Shown one piece after another: positions 39,709 to 50,700 of a stretch of DNA of 64,000 nucleotides. Both the position numbers and the translations under genes were made by a program. This DNA is from CAZQDP01 sp964592375 (GTDB lineage Bacteria > Bacillota > Clostridia > RUG12999): the NCBI GenBank assembly GCA_964592375.1, contig CAZQDP010000002.1, positions 1 to 64,000 on the forward strand. The letters are read 5' to 3'. How positions within the stretch are numbered: the stretch's first letter is position 1; each line of letters opens with the position of its first letter. The notes beneath the pieces are model-generated. The model did not search any database. It had not been told where the DNA came from and worked only from the letters and a program-made list of their open reading frames with translations.

Positions 39709-42700
39709 ATGAATTTAAATTGCTTTCCACATAAACAGGGGCTTTATGACCCTACATACGAGCATGATGCTTGTGGTATAGGTGTTGTTGCCAATATCAA
39801 AGGAATACAATCACACAAGATTATAGATGAGGCACTCAATATATTGGTTAAGCTCAATCATAGAGGTGGCAGTGGGGCTGAAGAAAATACGGGGGACGGT
39901 GCCGGTATTTTAATTCAAATTCCTCATGCGTTCTTTTCCAAAGCTTGTTCTATGGAGGGATTTTCTCTTCCGCAGGCAGGGTGTTACGGAGTTGGAATGC
40001 TCTTTCTTCCGCAGGAACTTCATATTCGGCAATTATGCGAGGAGATATTATGCAAAATCATCGCCGAAGAGGGGCAAATGCTTTTGGGTTTTCGAGATGT
40101 GCCTTTTCATGAAGATGGCCTAGGGCACTCAGCGAAAGGGTGCATGCCGTATATTCGTCAGGTCTTTATCGGACGAAGTAAAGATATTACAGACGATGTG
40201 GCATTTGAGAGAAAGCTGTATGTCATTCGTAAACGCATGGAAAAAGAAAGTGAAAATTATTCATTTTATGCGGCGAGCTTTTCTTCAAAGACCATTGTAT
40301 ATAAGGGAATGCTTACAGCAGAACAGGTGCGCACTTTTTATAAAGACCTGAGCGATCCTCATGTTGTGAGCGCTCTGGCTTTGGTGCACTCCAGGTATAG
40401 CACGAACACCTTCCCAAGCTGGGAGAGGGCACATCCAAACAGGTATATTATTCATAACGGCGAGATCAATACGCTGCGGGGCAATGTAAACTGGATGCAT
40501 GCACGTCAATCGCTACTTGAGAGTGAAATATTTGGAGATGATATGGAGAAAATTCTTCCCGTTATTCAAAAAGAGGGAAGCGATTCTGCCATTTTTGATA
40601 ACTGTTTTGAATTTTTAACACTTTCCGGGCGCTCACTTGCACATAGCGCAATGATGATGATACCGGAACCATGGTCCAAGGACAAGAGCATGAGTGATGA
40701 AAAAAGGGCATTCTATGAATATCATGCCATGCTGATGGAGCCATGGGACGGACCGGCAGCCATTGCCTTTACTGACGGCACGCGCATAGGCGCGGTGCTC
40801 GACAGAAATGGCCTTCGTCCCGCACGATACTATGTAACGAAGGATGACCTTGTGGTCTTATCTTCCGAGGTTGGGGTTCTTCCACTTGACCCTGAAAATG
40901 TGGTATGCAAAGAAAGACTACATCCGGGTAAGATGCTGCTCATTGATATGGAAAAAGGACAGATGCTGACGGATCAGGAGCTGAAAGATGAAGCGGCCAG
41001 CGCACATCCATACCGCAAATGGCTTGCAAGCAATCTTGTAAAACTGAAGGATCTGCCGGAGGCAAAGAAAAGAGAACTTATCATAGATCAGCCGCTGATA
41101 AAGCGACAAAAGTTGTTTGGATATAGCTTTGAAGATATAAAGTCAGTGCTTTTACCGATGGCTAAGGAAGGCGTAGATCCCATTGGTGCCATGGGAAATG
41201 ATACCCCGTTGGCGGTATTGTCGGAGAAACCCCAATTGCTATATAATTATTTCAAGCAGCTATTTGCACAGGTCACAAATCCACCCATCGATGCGCTCCG
41301 AGAGGAAATTGTAACTGCAACGGAGGTATACTTGGGTACCAAGGGGAAGCTACTTTGCCCTACCCCTGAATGCTGCAAACAAATCAAATGCGATACTCCT
41401 ATTTTAAGCAATGTGGAGTTAGCTAAAATATTGGAACTCCAAAGTGACGGCTTTCGCTCCGCTACCCTGCCCATCCTTTTTTCCGTAAAAGAAGGCGGTC
41501 CGGGGCTGGAAAAAGCAATGCAAGCACTGTTTGAACGGGCAGACAAAGAAATTGAAAACGGCAGCAATATATTGGTGCTGAGCGATAGGGGAGCAAATGA
41601 AAAGTTGGCGCCAATCCCTGCACTGCTTGCTGTTTCCGGTCTGCATCACCATCTTATCCGCCGTCGCACAAGAACAAGGATGAGCATTATATTAGAATCC
41701 GGTGAACCTCGCGAAGTGCATCATTTTGCTTTGCTCATTGGCTATGGTGCTTCCTGCATCAATCCATATCTTGCATTTGAGAGCATTGAAGGGCTCATTG
41801 ATAGCGAAATGATAACGGGGGTTAAGCTCGATTATGCCATCAAAAAATATACAAAAGCGGCCGCAAAGGGAATTGTGAAGGTGTTGTCTAAAATGGGCAT
41901 ATCGACCATGCAAAGCTACCATGGTGCGCAGATATTTGAGGCAGTGGGCATTGGTAGCGATGTGATCGAAAAATACTTTTCGCGTACACCCTCTCGTATT
42001 GAAGGAATTGGTATGGAGGAAATTGCAAAGGAAGCTGGTATGCGTCACAATCAAGCATTCTTTGATCGGTTTGGCGATGAGGATACTTTGGATACAGGCG
42101 GCGACTATCAGTGGAGAGCAGACGGTGAGTATCACATGTTCAACCCCGAAACAATCCACAAGCTACAAATTGCGTGTAGAAATAATGACTATTCGTTATT
42201 TAAAGAATATTCTGCAAGCATCGGGCAGCAAAGTCAAAAGCTTTGTACCCTACGTGGGCTGATGGATTTTGATCATGCGCAGCCGATTGCAATTGAGGAA
42301 GTGGAATCCGTCCAATCCATTTGCAAGCGATTTAAAACCGGTGCCATGTCTTATGGCTCCATTAGTCGTGAGGCTCATGAGAGTCTTGCCATTGCCATGA
42401 ATCGTATTGGCGGCAAGAGCAATACGGGCGAGGGCGGCGAGGATCCCTTACGCTTTTTGCCAATGGAAAATGGGGATTCAAAATGCAGTGCAATCAAGCA
42501 GGTTGCCTCAGGTAGGTTTGGGGTAACCAGCCATTATCTTGTAAATGCAAAGGAAATTCAAATAAAGATGGCACAGGGTGCAAAGCCTGGTGAGGGCGGC
42601 CAGTTGCCCGGGCGAAAGGTGTATCCGTGGATTGCCCATACCAGGCATTCCACACCGGGTGTTGGGCTCATTTCTCCCCCGCCTCACCATGATATTTATT

Positions 42701-44286
42701 CCATCGAGGATTTGGCAGAGCTGATACACGATTTAAAAAATGCCAATCGTCATGCAAGTATCAGTGTCAAGCTGGTGTCGGAGGTAGGAGTGGGAACCAT
42801 TGCTGCCGGCGTTGCCAAAGGCCGTGCAGACGGGATTGTGATTAGCGGATATGACGGAGGCACCGGTGCTTCTCCACGCACAAGTATTCGTCATGCAGGA
42901 TTGCCTTGGGAGCTTGGCTTATCCGAAGCACATCAAACCTTGGTCATGAACCACTTAAGGTCCAGAGTAAAGCTTGAAACGGACGGAAAACTGCTTACCG
43001 GTCGAGATATTGCCATTGCCGCGCTTTTGGGTGCGGAGGAATTTGCTTTTGCAACCACTCCTCTTATTGTTTTAGGCTGCGTGATGATGCGCGTATGTAA
43101 TTTAGATACTTGTCCGGTTGGGGTTGCAACTCAAAATCCCGAGCTGAGAAAGAAATTTTCAGGTGATCCTTCGCACGTTGTGAATTTCATGCACTTTTTG
43201 GCGCAGGAGCTGCGAGAATATATGGCGCAAATAGGATTTAGAACTGTAGACGAAATGGTAGGCAGAAGCGATAAGCTAAAAATGAATGCTGACATTTCCC
43301 ATTGGAAAGCAAAGGGCCTTGATTATTCAACCATATTCTTTCAGCCGGAAGAAGCCAAAAACAGTCCGCTTTATTGCCAAACCAGTCAGGACCATGGTCT
43401 TGATGAATCATTGGATATGAAGGTGCTGTTACAGGCATGTGCTCCTGCGATTGAAAATGGACAATCCGTATCCGTTACGCTTCCCATTTATAATACAAAT
43501 CGTGTGGTTGGCACCATTTTGGGTAGCGAAGTAACCAGGAAACATGGTCCGGAAGGTCTACCGGAGGACACCATTCGGCTTTTCTTTCACGGTTCTGCCG
43601 GCCAAAGTCTTGGCGCATTTGTGCCAAAGGGGATGACCATTTCCTTGGAGGGAGATGCGAATGATTATATTGGCAAGGGATTGTCCGGTGGTAAGATGAT
43701 GGTATTCCCCCCAAAAAATGCGACCTACGCTGCGGAGGATAATATTATTGTAGGAAATGTGGCGTTTTATGGCGCAACGGGTGGGCAGGCCTATATCTGC
43801 GGTGCGGCTGGAGAGCGTTTTTGTGTACGAAACAGCGGGCTTCATGCCGTTGTTGAAGCGGTGGGGGACCATGGCTGCGAATATATGACAGGCGGCAAGG
43901 TTGTTGTCTTAGGGAAAACCGGGCGTAATTTTGCGGCGGGTATGTCGGGAGGCGTTGCATATGTACTGGACACCGCGGGTGACTTTGAACAAAAATGCAA
44001 CCAAGAAATGGTAGACATAGGCCCCGTAGAGAGCCCGCAGGAAATACAAGAGTTGCGTAGCCTCATTGAGAAGCATGTGGAATATACCGGAAGCAGCAAT
44101 GGGAAGCGAGTGCTGAAAGATTTTGAAAAACTGATTACGAAATTCATTCAGGTTATGCCAAGGGATTATAAACGAATGATGGATGCCATTGAAAATGCTA
44201 AGAGCATGGGTTTATCGGGCGATGATGCGCTGATGGATGCCTTTGATAGAAACTTTAATGATGGCGCTCGAAAGAGCGGAAATTAG
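39709..44286 (+). CDS. gltB: Glutamate synthase large subunit
   Basis: GltB transfers the amide of glutamine to 2-oxoglutarate, making two glutamates. The 1525-residue protein begins with a 21-residue propeptide before the catalytic Cys22 (HDACGIGVVANI) of the class II glutaminase domain. The FMN/synthase domain follows (about 800-1200), with the 3Fe-4S cluster cysteines in CVMMRVCNLDTCPVG, then the beta-helix GXGXG domain (about 1270-1500). GltD follows 19 bases downstream. AGAAAGG lies 10 bases before the ATG, partly in a hairpin of the leader. Confidence 0.98.
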   Translation: MNLNCFPHKQGLYDPTYEHDACGIGVVANIKGIQSHKIIDEALNILVKLNHRGGSGAEENTGDGAGILIQIPHAFFSKACSMEGFSLPQAGCYGVGMLFLPQELHIRQLCEEILCKIIAEEGQMLLGFRDVPFHEDGLGHSAKGCMPYIRQVFIGRSKDITDDVAFERKLYVIRKRMEKESENYSFYAASFSSKTIVYKGMLTAEQVRTFYKDLSDPHVVSALALVHSRYSTNTFPSWERAHPNRYIIHNGEINTLRGNVNWMHARQSLLESEIFGDDMEKILPVIQKEGSDSAIFDNCFEFLTLSGRSLAHSAMMMIPEPWSKDKSMSDEKRAFYEYHAMLMEPWDGPAAIAFTDGTRIGAVLDRNGLRPARYYVTKDDLVVLSSEVGVLPLDPENVVCKERLHPGKMLLIDMEKGQMLTDQELKDEAASAHPYRKWLASNLVKLKDLPEAKKRELIIDQPLIKRQKLFGYSFEDIKSVLLPMAKEGVDPIGAMGNDTPLAVLSEKPQLLYNYFKQLFAQVTNPPIDALREEIVTATEVYLGTKGKLLCPTPECCKQIKCDTPILSNVELAKILELQSDGFRSATLPILFSVKEGGPGLEKAMQALFERADKEIENGSNILVLSDRGANEKLAPIPALLAVSGLHHHLIRRRTRTRMSIILESGEPREVHHFALLIGYGASCINPYLAFESIEGLIDSEMITGVKLDYAIKKYTKAAAKGIVKVLSKMGISTMQSYHGAQIFEAVGIGSDVIEKYFSRTPSRIEGIGMEEIAKEAGMRHNQAFFDRFGDEDTLDTGGDYQWRADGEYHMFNPETIHKLQIACRNNDYSLFKEYSASIGQQSQKLCTLRGLMDFDHAQPIAIEEVESVQSICKRFKTGAMSYGSISREAHESLAIAMNRIGGKSNTGEGGEDPLRFLPMENGDSKCSAIKQVASGRFGVTSHYLVNAKEIQIKMAQGAKPGEGGQLPGRKVYPWIAHTRHSTPGVGLISPPPHHDIYSIEDLAELIHDLKNANRHASISVKLVSEVGVGTIAAGVAKGRADGIVISGYDGGTGASPRTSIRHAGLPWELGLSEAHQTLVMNHLRSRVKLETDGKLLTGRDIAIAALLGAEEFAFATTPLIVLGCVMMRVCNLDTCPVGVATQNPELRKKFSGDPSHVVNFMHFLAQELREYMAQIGFRTVDEMVGRSDKLKMNADISHWKAKGLDYSTIFFQPEEAKNSPLYCQTSQDHGLDESLDMKVLLQACAPAIENGQSVSVTLPIYNTNRVVGTILGSEVTRKHGPEGLPEDTIRLFFHGSAGQSLGAFVPKGMTISLEGDANDYIGKGLSGGKMMVFPPKNATYAAEDNIIVGNVAFYGATGGQAYICGAAGERFCVRNSGLHAVVEAVGDHGCEYMTGGKVVVLGKTGRNFAAGMSGGVAYVLDTAGDFEQKCNQEMVDIGPVESPQEIQELRSLIEKHVEYTGSSNGKRVLKDFEKLITKFIQVMPRDYKRMMDAIENAKSMGLSGDDALMDAFDRNFNDGARKSGN

Positions 44287-44305
44287 GGAAGGAGGTAGAT
44301 GGATA

Positions 44306-45778
44306 ATGGGTAAAGCAACAGGATTTATGGAATTTCAAAGACAATTGCCAGCAGATCGTTTACCTCTTGACAGAATAAAGGACTGGGGAGAATTTCATCT
44401 GCATTTATCGGAAGAGGAACAAAAGCGGCAAGGGGCTCGTTGTATGGACTGCGGAATACCCTTTTGCCACAGTGGTATTCTCATAGCAGGAGCCGCCTCG
44501 GGTTGTCCGATTAACAATCTTATTCCCGAATGGAATCATCTCATTTATAAAGGGCTTTGGAAACAGGCATTAGCAAGACTTTTAAAAACCAACAATTTTC
44601 CGGAGTTTACTGGCAGAGTATGCCCGGCACCCTGTGAGGGTTCCTGCACAATAGGCATCAATGCTCCTCAGGTTACCATCAAAACAAATGAATGCGCCAT
44701 TATTGACAGAGCCTTTTCAGAAGGGATGATTAAGCCCTGCCCGCCAAAGACAAGAACAGGCAAAAAGGTGGCCGTGGTGGGTTCCGGCCCTTCAGGACTT
44801 GCCTGTGCATCACAGCTGAACAAAGCAGGGCATTCGGTTACGGTGTATGAGCGTGCGGATCGCATTGGCGGCCTTTTGATGTATGGTATTCCCAATATGA
44901 AACTGGATAAAAAAGAAATTGTTGAGCGTAGAGTGAACTTGATGACCCAGGAAGGCATTACATTTATAACAAATACAGAGGTGGGTAAAGACTACAGCTG
45001 CGAAGAGCTTATGGCACAGTATGACGCGGTGGTTCTTTGTGTGGGCGCTACAAAACCGCGAGACCTACCGGCCACGGGCAGGGAGCTTTCCGGTATTCAT
45101 TTTGCCATGGATTTTTTAAGTGCCAATACAAAAAGCCTCTTAGACTCTAATCTGGAAGATGGTGCGTATCTATCTGCTAAAGGGAAGGATGTTGTGGTTA
45201 TCGGTGGAGGAGATACCGGCACGGACTGCGTGGGCACCTCTATTCGGCATGGTTGTAAAAGCATTCTGCAGCTTGAAATCATGCCAAACGCTCCCATGGA
45301 AAGAGGGGCGGATAATCCATGGCCGCAGTGGCCTCGCATCTATAAAATGGATTATGGCCAGGAGGAGGCCGAAGCGGTCTTTGGCAGTGACCCCAGAGAA
45401 TACTGCATTACCACAAAGGAATTTATTGGGGATGAAAATGGTCATGTGAAAGCACTGCGCACCGTGAAGATAGAATGGGTAAAAGATGAGATGGGTCGCA
45501 TGAATATGCAAGAAATTCCCGATAGTGAAAAAATTATTCCAACGCAGATGGTGCTACTGGCGATGGGCTTTTTAGGGCCGGAGGATCAGCTACTTTCACA
45601 GCTTGGCATCGAGAGGGATGCGCGCTCTTGCGCAAAGGCCGAGTACGGCCGTTTTACTACCTCAGTGCCAAAGGTGTTTGCCGCCGGAGACATGCGAAGA
45701 GGCCAGAGCTTGGTGGTTTGGGCCATTAGCGAAGGCAGAGCCGCAGCAAAAGCTTGTGATGCTTTTTTAATGGAATAA
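44306..45778 (+). CDS. gltD: Glutamate synthase small subunit
   Basis: GltD supplies electrons from NADPH to GltB. The 490-residue protein has the two N-terminal 4Fe-4S binding regions (CMDCGIPFCH, then CPAPCEGSC), the FAD-binding GSGPSGLACA and the NADPH-binding GGGDTGTDC. The start at 44306 follows AAGGAGG by 10 bases; a nearby ATG at 44299 is out of frame and stops at once. It is co-transcribed with gltB. Confidence 0.97.
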   Translation: MGKATGFMEFQRQLPADRLPLDRIKDWGEFHLHLSEEEQKRQGARCMDCGIPFCHSGILIAGAASGCPINNLIPEWNHLIYKGLWKQALARLLKTNNFPEFTGRVCPAPCEGSCTIGINAPQVTIKTNECAIIDRAFSEGMIKPCPPKTRTGKKVAVVGSGPSGLACASQLNKAGHSVTVYERADRIGGLLMYGIPNMKLDKKEIVERRVNLMTQEGITFITNTEVGKDYSCEELMAQYDAVVLCVGATKPRDLPATGRELSGIHFAMDFLSANTKSLLDSNLEDGAYLSAKGKDVVVIGGGDTGTDCVGTSIRHGCKSILQLEIMPNAPMERGADNPWPQWPRIYKMDYGQEEAEAVFGSDPREYCITTKEFIGDENGHVKALRTVKIEWVKDEMGRMNMQEIPDSEKIIPTQMVLLAMGFLGPEDQLLSQLGIERDARSCAKAEYGRFTTSVPKVFAAGDMRRGQSLVVWAISEGRAAAKACDAFLME

Positions 45779-45816
45779 GAATGTGTGAACAAATTGTAAA
45801 AAATACAAAAAATAGA

Positions 45817-45844
45817 TTGACAAAAAGACATGGTGAGTTATAAT
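45817..45844 (+). promoter_or_regulatory. Promoter of hsp20
   Basis: TTGACA (45817-45822), 16 bases and TATAAT (45839-45844). A degenerate CIRCE-like sequence follows at 45849-45875. Confidence 0.75.
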
Positions 45845-45906
45845 AAAATTAGCGCCAAGGGAGCGGGAGTATCAATATATAAAACTGAATAAAGGAGTTG
45901 TTCATC

Positions 45907-46353
45907 ATGGCCGGACTCATTCCCTTCAATGGAAACAAGCCTCGCAAAAGAGAAACCGGATTCGATGTTTTGTGCAACATACTTGACAGTTTTGCAAATG
46001 ATGCATTTCTCCCTGTAGGTACTATTTTTGGAGACTCCTTTAAAGTTGATATTCGAGAGGGCAAAAAGGAGTACACCATTGAAGCAGAGCTGCCCGGTTT
46101 CCAAAAGGATGAAATCAGGGTGAATTTAAAGGATGGCATACTCACCATTGTTGCGTTTCACGAAGATACCGTTGAGGAGCGGGGGGATGAATATGTGCAT
46201 CGTGAGCGGCGCTTGGGATCTTTGCAACGTTCATTGTATCTGGCAGATGCACTGCAGGAGGGTGTCAGTGCTAAATTAGAGGATGGATTGCTTAAAATCA
46301 CTGTTCCAAGAGAAGAAAAGCAGGATGATAACGATCAAATTGATATTCAATAA
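45907..46353 (+). CDS. Hsp20 family small heat shock protein
   Basis: The 148-residue protein has an alpha-crystallin domain (about residues 38-140): FKVDIREGKKEYTIEAELPGFQKDEIRVNLKDGILTI and the C-terminal block GVSAKLEDGLLKITVPRE. It holds unfolding proteins without ATP. AAAGGAG lies 9 bases before the ATG. It is a single gene between its own promoter and a strong terminator. Confidence 0.95.
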   Translation: MAGLIPFNGNKPRKRETGFDVLCNILDSFANDAFLPVGTIFGDSFKVDIREGKKEYTIEAELPGFQKDEIRVNLKDGILTIVAFHEDTVEERGDEYVHRERRLGSLQRSLYLADALQEGVSAKLEDGLLKITVPREEKQDDNDQIDIQ

Positions 46354-46374
46354 AGTAACATAAACAGTAGTAGC

Positions 46375-46410
46375 AAAGCACATTGGTTCGCTCCCCCAAT
46401 GTGCTTTTTA
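46375..46410 (+). terminator. Rho-independent terminator of hsp20
   Basis: A 12-bp perfect stem (46375-46386 with 46396-46407) with a 9-base loop is followed by T on the plus strand. Confidence 0.92.
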
Positions 46411-46502
46411 TATTTATTTGCAATAGAGAAAGCAGTGTTAAGCAGGGGCACAAGGTATCGCAAAATCGAAAGATAAAAAATGAGAATTCATGGGGGAAAA
46501 TC

Positions 46503-47570
46503 ATGGAATATATCATGGATAAGCAAAGAGCAATAAGGCTGCAAAAAGCGCTACTTGGCTGGTATGATGAGAATAAGCGTGACCTGCCTTGGCGGCATAC
46601 GACAGAGCCATATCAAATATGGGTTTGCGAAGTAATGGCACAGCAGACGAAAATAAATGCGCTTCTGCCTTACTTCAGGCGTTTCATGCTACGTTTTCCT
46701 ACCGTGGAGCTGCTGGCAAATGCAAAGGAAGAGGAAGTGCTAAAGGTATGGGAAGGCCTCGGGTATTATGCAAGAGCGAAAAATCTTCATAAGGCATCGA
46801 TGCGAGTGATGAAGGATTTTGGTGGGCGCATTCCAAGCACAAAGCAGGAGCTACTTAGCATAGAAGGGATTGGCGAATATACTGCAGGCGCAATTTTAAG
46901 CATTGCCTTTGGGCAAAGAGCTCCGGCAGTAGACGGAAATGTACTGAGAATATTTGCAAGAATTGAAAGTAGCGCACTTGACATTGCCCTTGCACATGCA
47001 AAGGATATTGCCGGCGGGTTTGTTTTATCCATGATGCCGTCGGTGCGTACCGGCTGTTTTACGCAGGCCCTTATGGAGATTGGCGCACTGGTGTGCACCC
47101 CCAAAAACCCAAACTGCACTGCTTGTCCGGCGCAGAGGTTATGCAGAGCATATGCAAAAGGTATGCAACACAAGCTGCCGATTAAATCCAAAAAAGCGCC
47201 ACCCCGACACCTGGAAAAAACAGTCCTGATTATCCGTAATGAGGCGGGGCAAGTATTGCTTAAGAAGCGTACCGAAAAGTTACTTGGCGGTCTATGGGAA
47301 TATTATATTGTTGAAAGAAAAATGGATAGTAAAAAGGCAAAGCAGTTTGTTAAAGCACTGGGGTATATTGTGGAAAGTGTCGTCCCAATCGGGCCGGCAC
47401 AGCACGTATTTACCCATTTGGTCTGGCACATGGAGGGGTATTATTGCAAGGTCAAGGGAAATGACCTGCCGCCCGATTATGTGTTTTTAGATTTAGAAGT
47501 GCTTGATGAAATTCCCATGCCAACGGCACTTTCCGTGTATACCAATTATCTCAGCCGGAATTTAGAATAG
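46503..47570 (+). CDS. mutY: A/G-specific adenine glycosylase
   Basis: MutY removes adenine mispaired with 8-oxoguanine. The 355-residue protein has the N-terminal RDLPWR, the helix-hairpin-helix LLSIEGIGEYTAGAI, the catalytic Asp in APAVDGNVLR, the 4Fe-4S cysteines in CTPKNPNCTACPAQRLC (C-6-C-2-C-5-C) and a C-terminal NUDIX-like domain for 8-oxoG recognition. GGGGGA lies 6 bases before the ATG at 46503; ATG at 46515 is possible. It has no close operon partner. Confidence 0.95.
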   Translation: MEYIMDKQRAIRLQKALLGWYDENKRDLPWRHTTEPYQIWVCEVMAQQTKINALLPYFRRFMLRFPTVELLANAKEEEVLKVWEGLGYYARAKNLHKASMRVMKDFGGRIPSTKQELLSIEGIGEYTAGAILSIAFGQRAPAVDGNVLRIFARIESSALDIALAHAKDIAGGFVLSMMPSVRTGCFTQALMEIGALVCTPKNPNCTACPAQRLCRAYAKGMQHKLPIKSKKAPPRHLEKTVLIIRNEAGQVLLKKRTEKLLGGLWEYYIVERKMDSKKAKQFVKALGYIVESVVPIGPAQHVFTHLVWHMEGYYCKVKGNDLPPDYVFLDLEVLDEIPMPTALSVYTNYLSRNLE

Positions 47571-47584
47571 CGGAGATTAGTATA

Positions 47585-47617
47585 AAACAAAAGGCGGACG
47601 ATAAACATCGTCCGCCT
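47585..47617 (-). terminator. Terminator of the 1616-residue secreted protein gene
   Basis: An 11-bp perfect stem (47592-47602 with 47607-47617, 4-base loop) is followed on the minus strand by TTTTGTTTT. It lies between the mutY stop and the plus-strand terminator of mutY. Confidence 0.82.
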
Positions 47618-47649
47618 CATCATAACCACATATCCCATCATGGGGTTTT

Positions 47650-47682
47650 GAATGCGAAACATGAAAATTTCGCATTCTTTTT
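47650..47682 (+). terminator. Terminator of mutY
   Basis: A 10-bp perfect stem (47650-47659 with 47668-47677) is followed by TTTTT on the plus strand. It lies beyond the minus-strand terminator at 47585-47617, so the two convergent transcripts overlap by about 100 bases. Confidence 0.85.
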
Positions 47683-47732
47683 ACTATTCATAACAGAGTA
47701 TAAAATGCCAAAGGCTTTTTTGCGAAAATATT

Positions 47733-50700
47733 TTACTGATCATATACCTTTACATTATCAATATACAAATCCGTATTAGAGCCTAAGGTAAATGTGCCGA
47801 ATGCAATCTGACTTAGTGATTTCGTAGGATTTCTAAATGATTTATCGGAAACCTTCAGCACACCATCCACATACCAATCCGTAGTATTGTCTACAATATT
47901 GGCAACAACCTTTATTTTATACCATCGATTTTTTGATGTTGAAGACATGATGGTATAATACGTTGAATCCATCTGAATAGACGTAATAGAGTTTGAAATG
48001 AAGGAAGATACATTATAGCCTTCCCCGTTTAGATACACCAGCTTACCGCCAGCTCTATCATACATAAAGTCAAATTCCACCACTGCAGTATCTGTTAGCC
48101 GCTGGAAGTTTGCGGTGATATCCACACTGCCCGGGTCATTGTCTACCTTGATGTGTACGCACTGTCCCGATTCCGTATTCGCAGGAGCACCGGTGGGTCT
48201 TGGAATAATCTTCACAAAGCCGCCGGCAGGGGCAGTTCCAACAGTCCACTTGGTGGAGTTGAAAGCTTCGTTTGCAGTATAGCTTTCAAAGGTCTCATCA
48301 AATACACTTATCTTATCAAGAACGGAAATATTCGCCGTGAGAACCTTGTTGCCACCGGTGGCCGGTATTGTAACGGTAAGGGTTGTGTCACCCTGTGCAA
48401 TTCCTTTGATGCTAGAAGCACTTGGTAGCTGCATCACCGCGGTGTTTCCTGAGCTGAGGGTATACATATCCGGAGTGATAACCGTATTTTTGCCGTCAAT
48501 CACCGCCATGACAGTCATAGACATGACTTGATTGATTTTTAAGGTAAGAGGAGTGGACGGATTAAAGGACACGGTTCCGATGCGATCAAGGCTCAGCTGC
48601 TTCGCCTGCTGCGTTACCGTAAGTCCAAGGATCACAGCAGTAGCCGCATTTGCGCTATCCCCTGAGAACACAAAGCTGCCGACAGTGGCTTGCCCAAAAA
48701 CGATACTTACACTTTGTCCCACACTCGTCCATGTGATGCCGTTCGCAGAAGTATAGGCATATATGGCACTGCCGACTTTGGCAATTTTTAAGTAGGGATT
48801 GGTGGTATAGCCTAAATCAACACTCGTCGTGCTCACATTGGTTGTTGCGCGGTATTCTAGGAAGAGTTTTCCATCTGTTCTTTTGCGAAGTGCGGCAAAG
48901 ATTGCATTGGTTGCCGGACCCTCTCTTACCATCACGCCGCCACCGGTGCCCAATGGGCCTTCCAGCCGCTCTACAGCAGCAGATACGCTGTAATCTCGAA
49001 GCATTGGCGAGTCAATGTACTTATACGCATAGGTGAGGCTATCCTGCTTGCCTGAGTCGTTTTGCGTATAGGTATTCATGCCTTTTCCGGTAGACTTCAT
49101 CAAAATTCTGCCGCCTTCCATCATGGCACTGCCGGTGGGAGCGGGGTTACCTACATTGAATGCCGAATATTCCTTTGGAAGAATAAAGCTTCCACGCTCG
49201 TTTTGGGCACGCTTTGTAAAGGAAATGATAGCCCATTCTGCCATGCTGTCAATCGACGCGCTATACTTACCCGAGGCAAAGCCAAGCGTAAGCTTTTGAG
49301 GTGTTTTGCCGGGACGATACAGCCATGCTTCGGGGTTTTCCGGAACAAATGCTGAAGATATGGAAACGGATAAATTTTCAGGCTTGCTATATCCGTCGTT
49401 ACTGATGATATGCAGTGAGGTATCCCCGTTTTGCGCTCTGCGAACCACGCTATACACATCCGAAGCACCCAGTACCGTGGCAGCATCTCGTGCACTAATA
49501 AAGGTACTGTTCACGCTACCTTTGTCTACAAGCGTAGCACCGCAGCCTTGCACCGCAGCCTTATCCTCTGCAGAGAAGGAATTGATATCGGAATAGGTGA
49601 GCACATAGTCAAGTCCCCCAAGCTGTTCTTTTTGAATAGTATAAAGCGGATAATCCGAATTATAGTTGGCCATGAGCAGTTTAAAGGGAACACCGGCATT
49701 AAACAAATTCATCACAAAATCCTTGATGGCACCTGTATTGGTAACGGTAATATCTGCCCAGTTAACCAAAACGCCTACCTTTGCGGGAATTTCTCTACCG
49801 TCGAACAAAGTAGCATTTTCGCGAATAAACTGATATATATCGCCGTACTCTTCTATTGTGCCAAAATATCGTGGCACATCGGTTCCCGGAAGCCATATAT
49901 CCCAAGGAACCAACATATATTGCCCCATAGCATACGCCTGCGCAATCGCTGGGCGCACCAGTTCTTTGGTTCTTTGCGTAACAACCGGAGAGATGATAAT
50001 CGGCGTTCCGATACTTGTTCGAATGCTGCCGCCTGTTACAATATTGGTCAGGCTGTGTGCGCCTTCGTTGTGCTCGGTAATGCCGTAATCAAAGGATTGC
50101 CCCATATACTGATCCGTAAGAATAATGTCATTGACAGACATGGCATTCATATTGACAGACAAAGTAATATTTCTACCGGCATAGGCATTCATGGCACTGC
50201 GCAAATTTGCGTAGTACTGCTCGGAGGTATACATTTGAAACTTCTTAAACCACGTGTTGGTAGCCCCAAGCGTAGTGGTGCGCTGAGATGTATAATCGTT
50301 ATTGGTGGTAATTCCTTTTACAAGGATAAACTGCTTATAATCAAATGTATCAATATCTGTAATGCCAAGTTCGGTAATTTGTGCGGAAGTTAAATTGCTT
50401 TTTAAATAATTTCGAAATCCAGTGATGCAATCAGGGCAGAAGCATCCCGGCGCCCAACCTATCATCCCATAGTTGCCTGCCGCATCGTCATGCTGGAATT
50501 CTGTGGCACCTGCATCAATGGTCGTTTTGGCGATAGCTAAAGCAGCATTGTAATAAGCAGGTCTGCTCAGGCAGCCCCAGTAAGAAGGGGGTGTCCACGT
50601 CATCCACGGAGCGACAATCTTCGTGCCTTCCAAGCTAAGAGCCCAACCATCTGTTACTTGATTGATGGTGTTGAGTGAGCCTTGAAAACTCACGCCCAGT

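Noticed and set aside
49431..50393. A 320-codon plus-strand reading frame within the large secreted protein gene
   Set aside because: It lies entirely antisense to a protein with continuous secreted-domain features; its peptide is low in meaningful motifs and rich in Ile, His and Asn as expected of a shadow.
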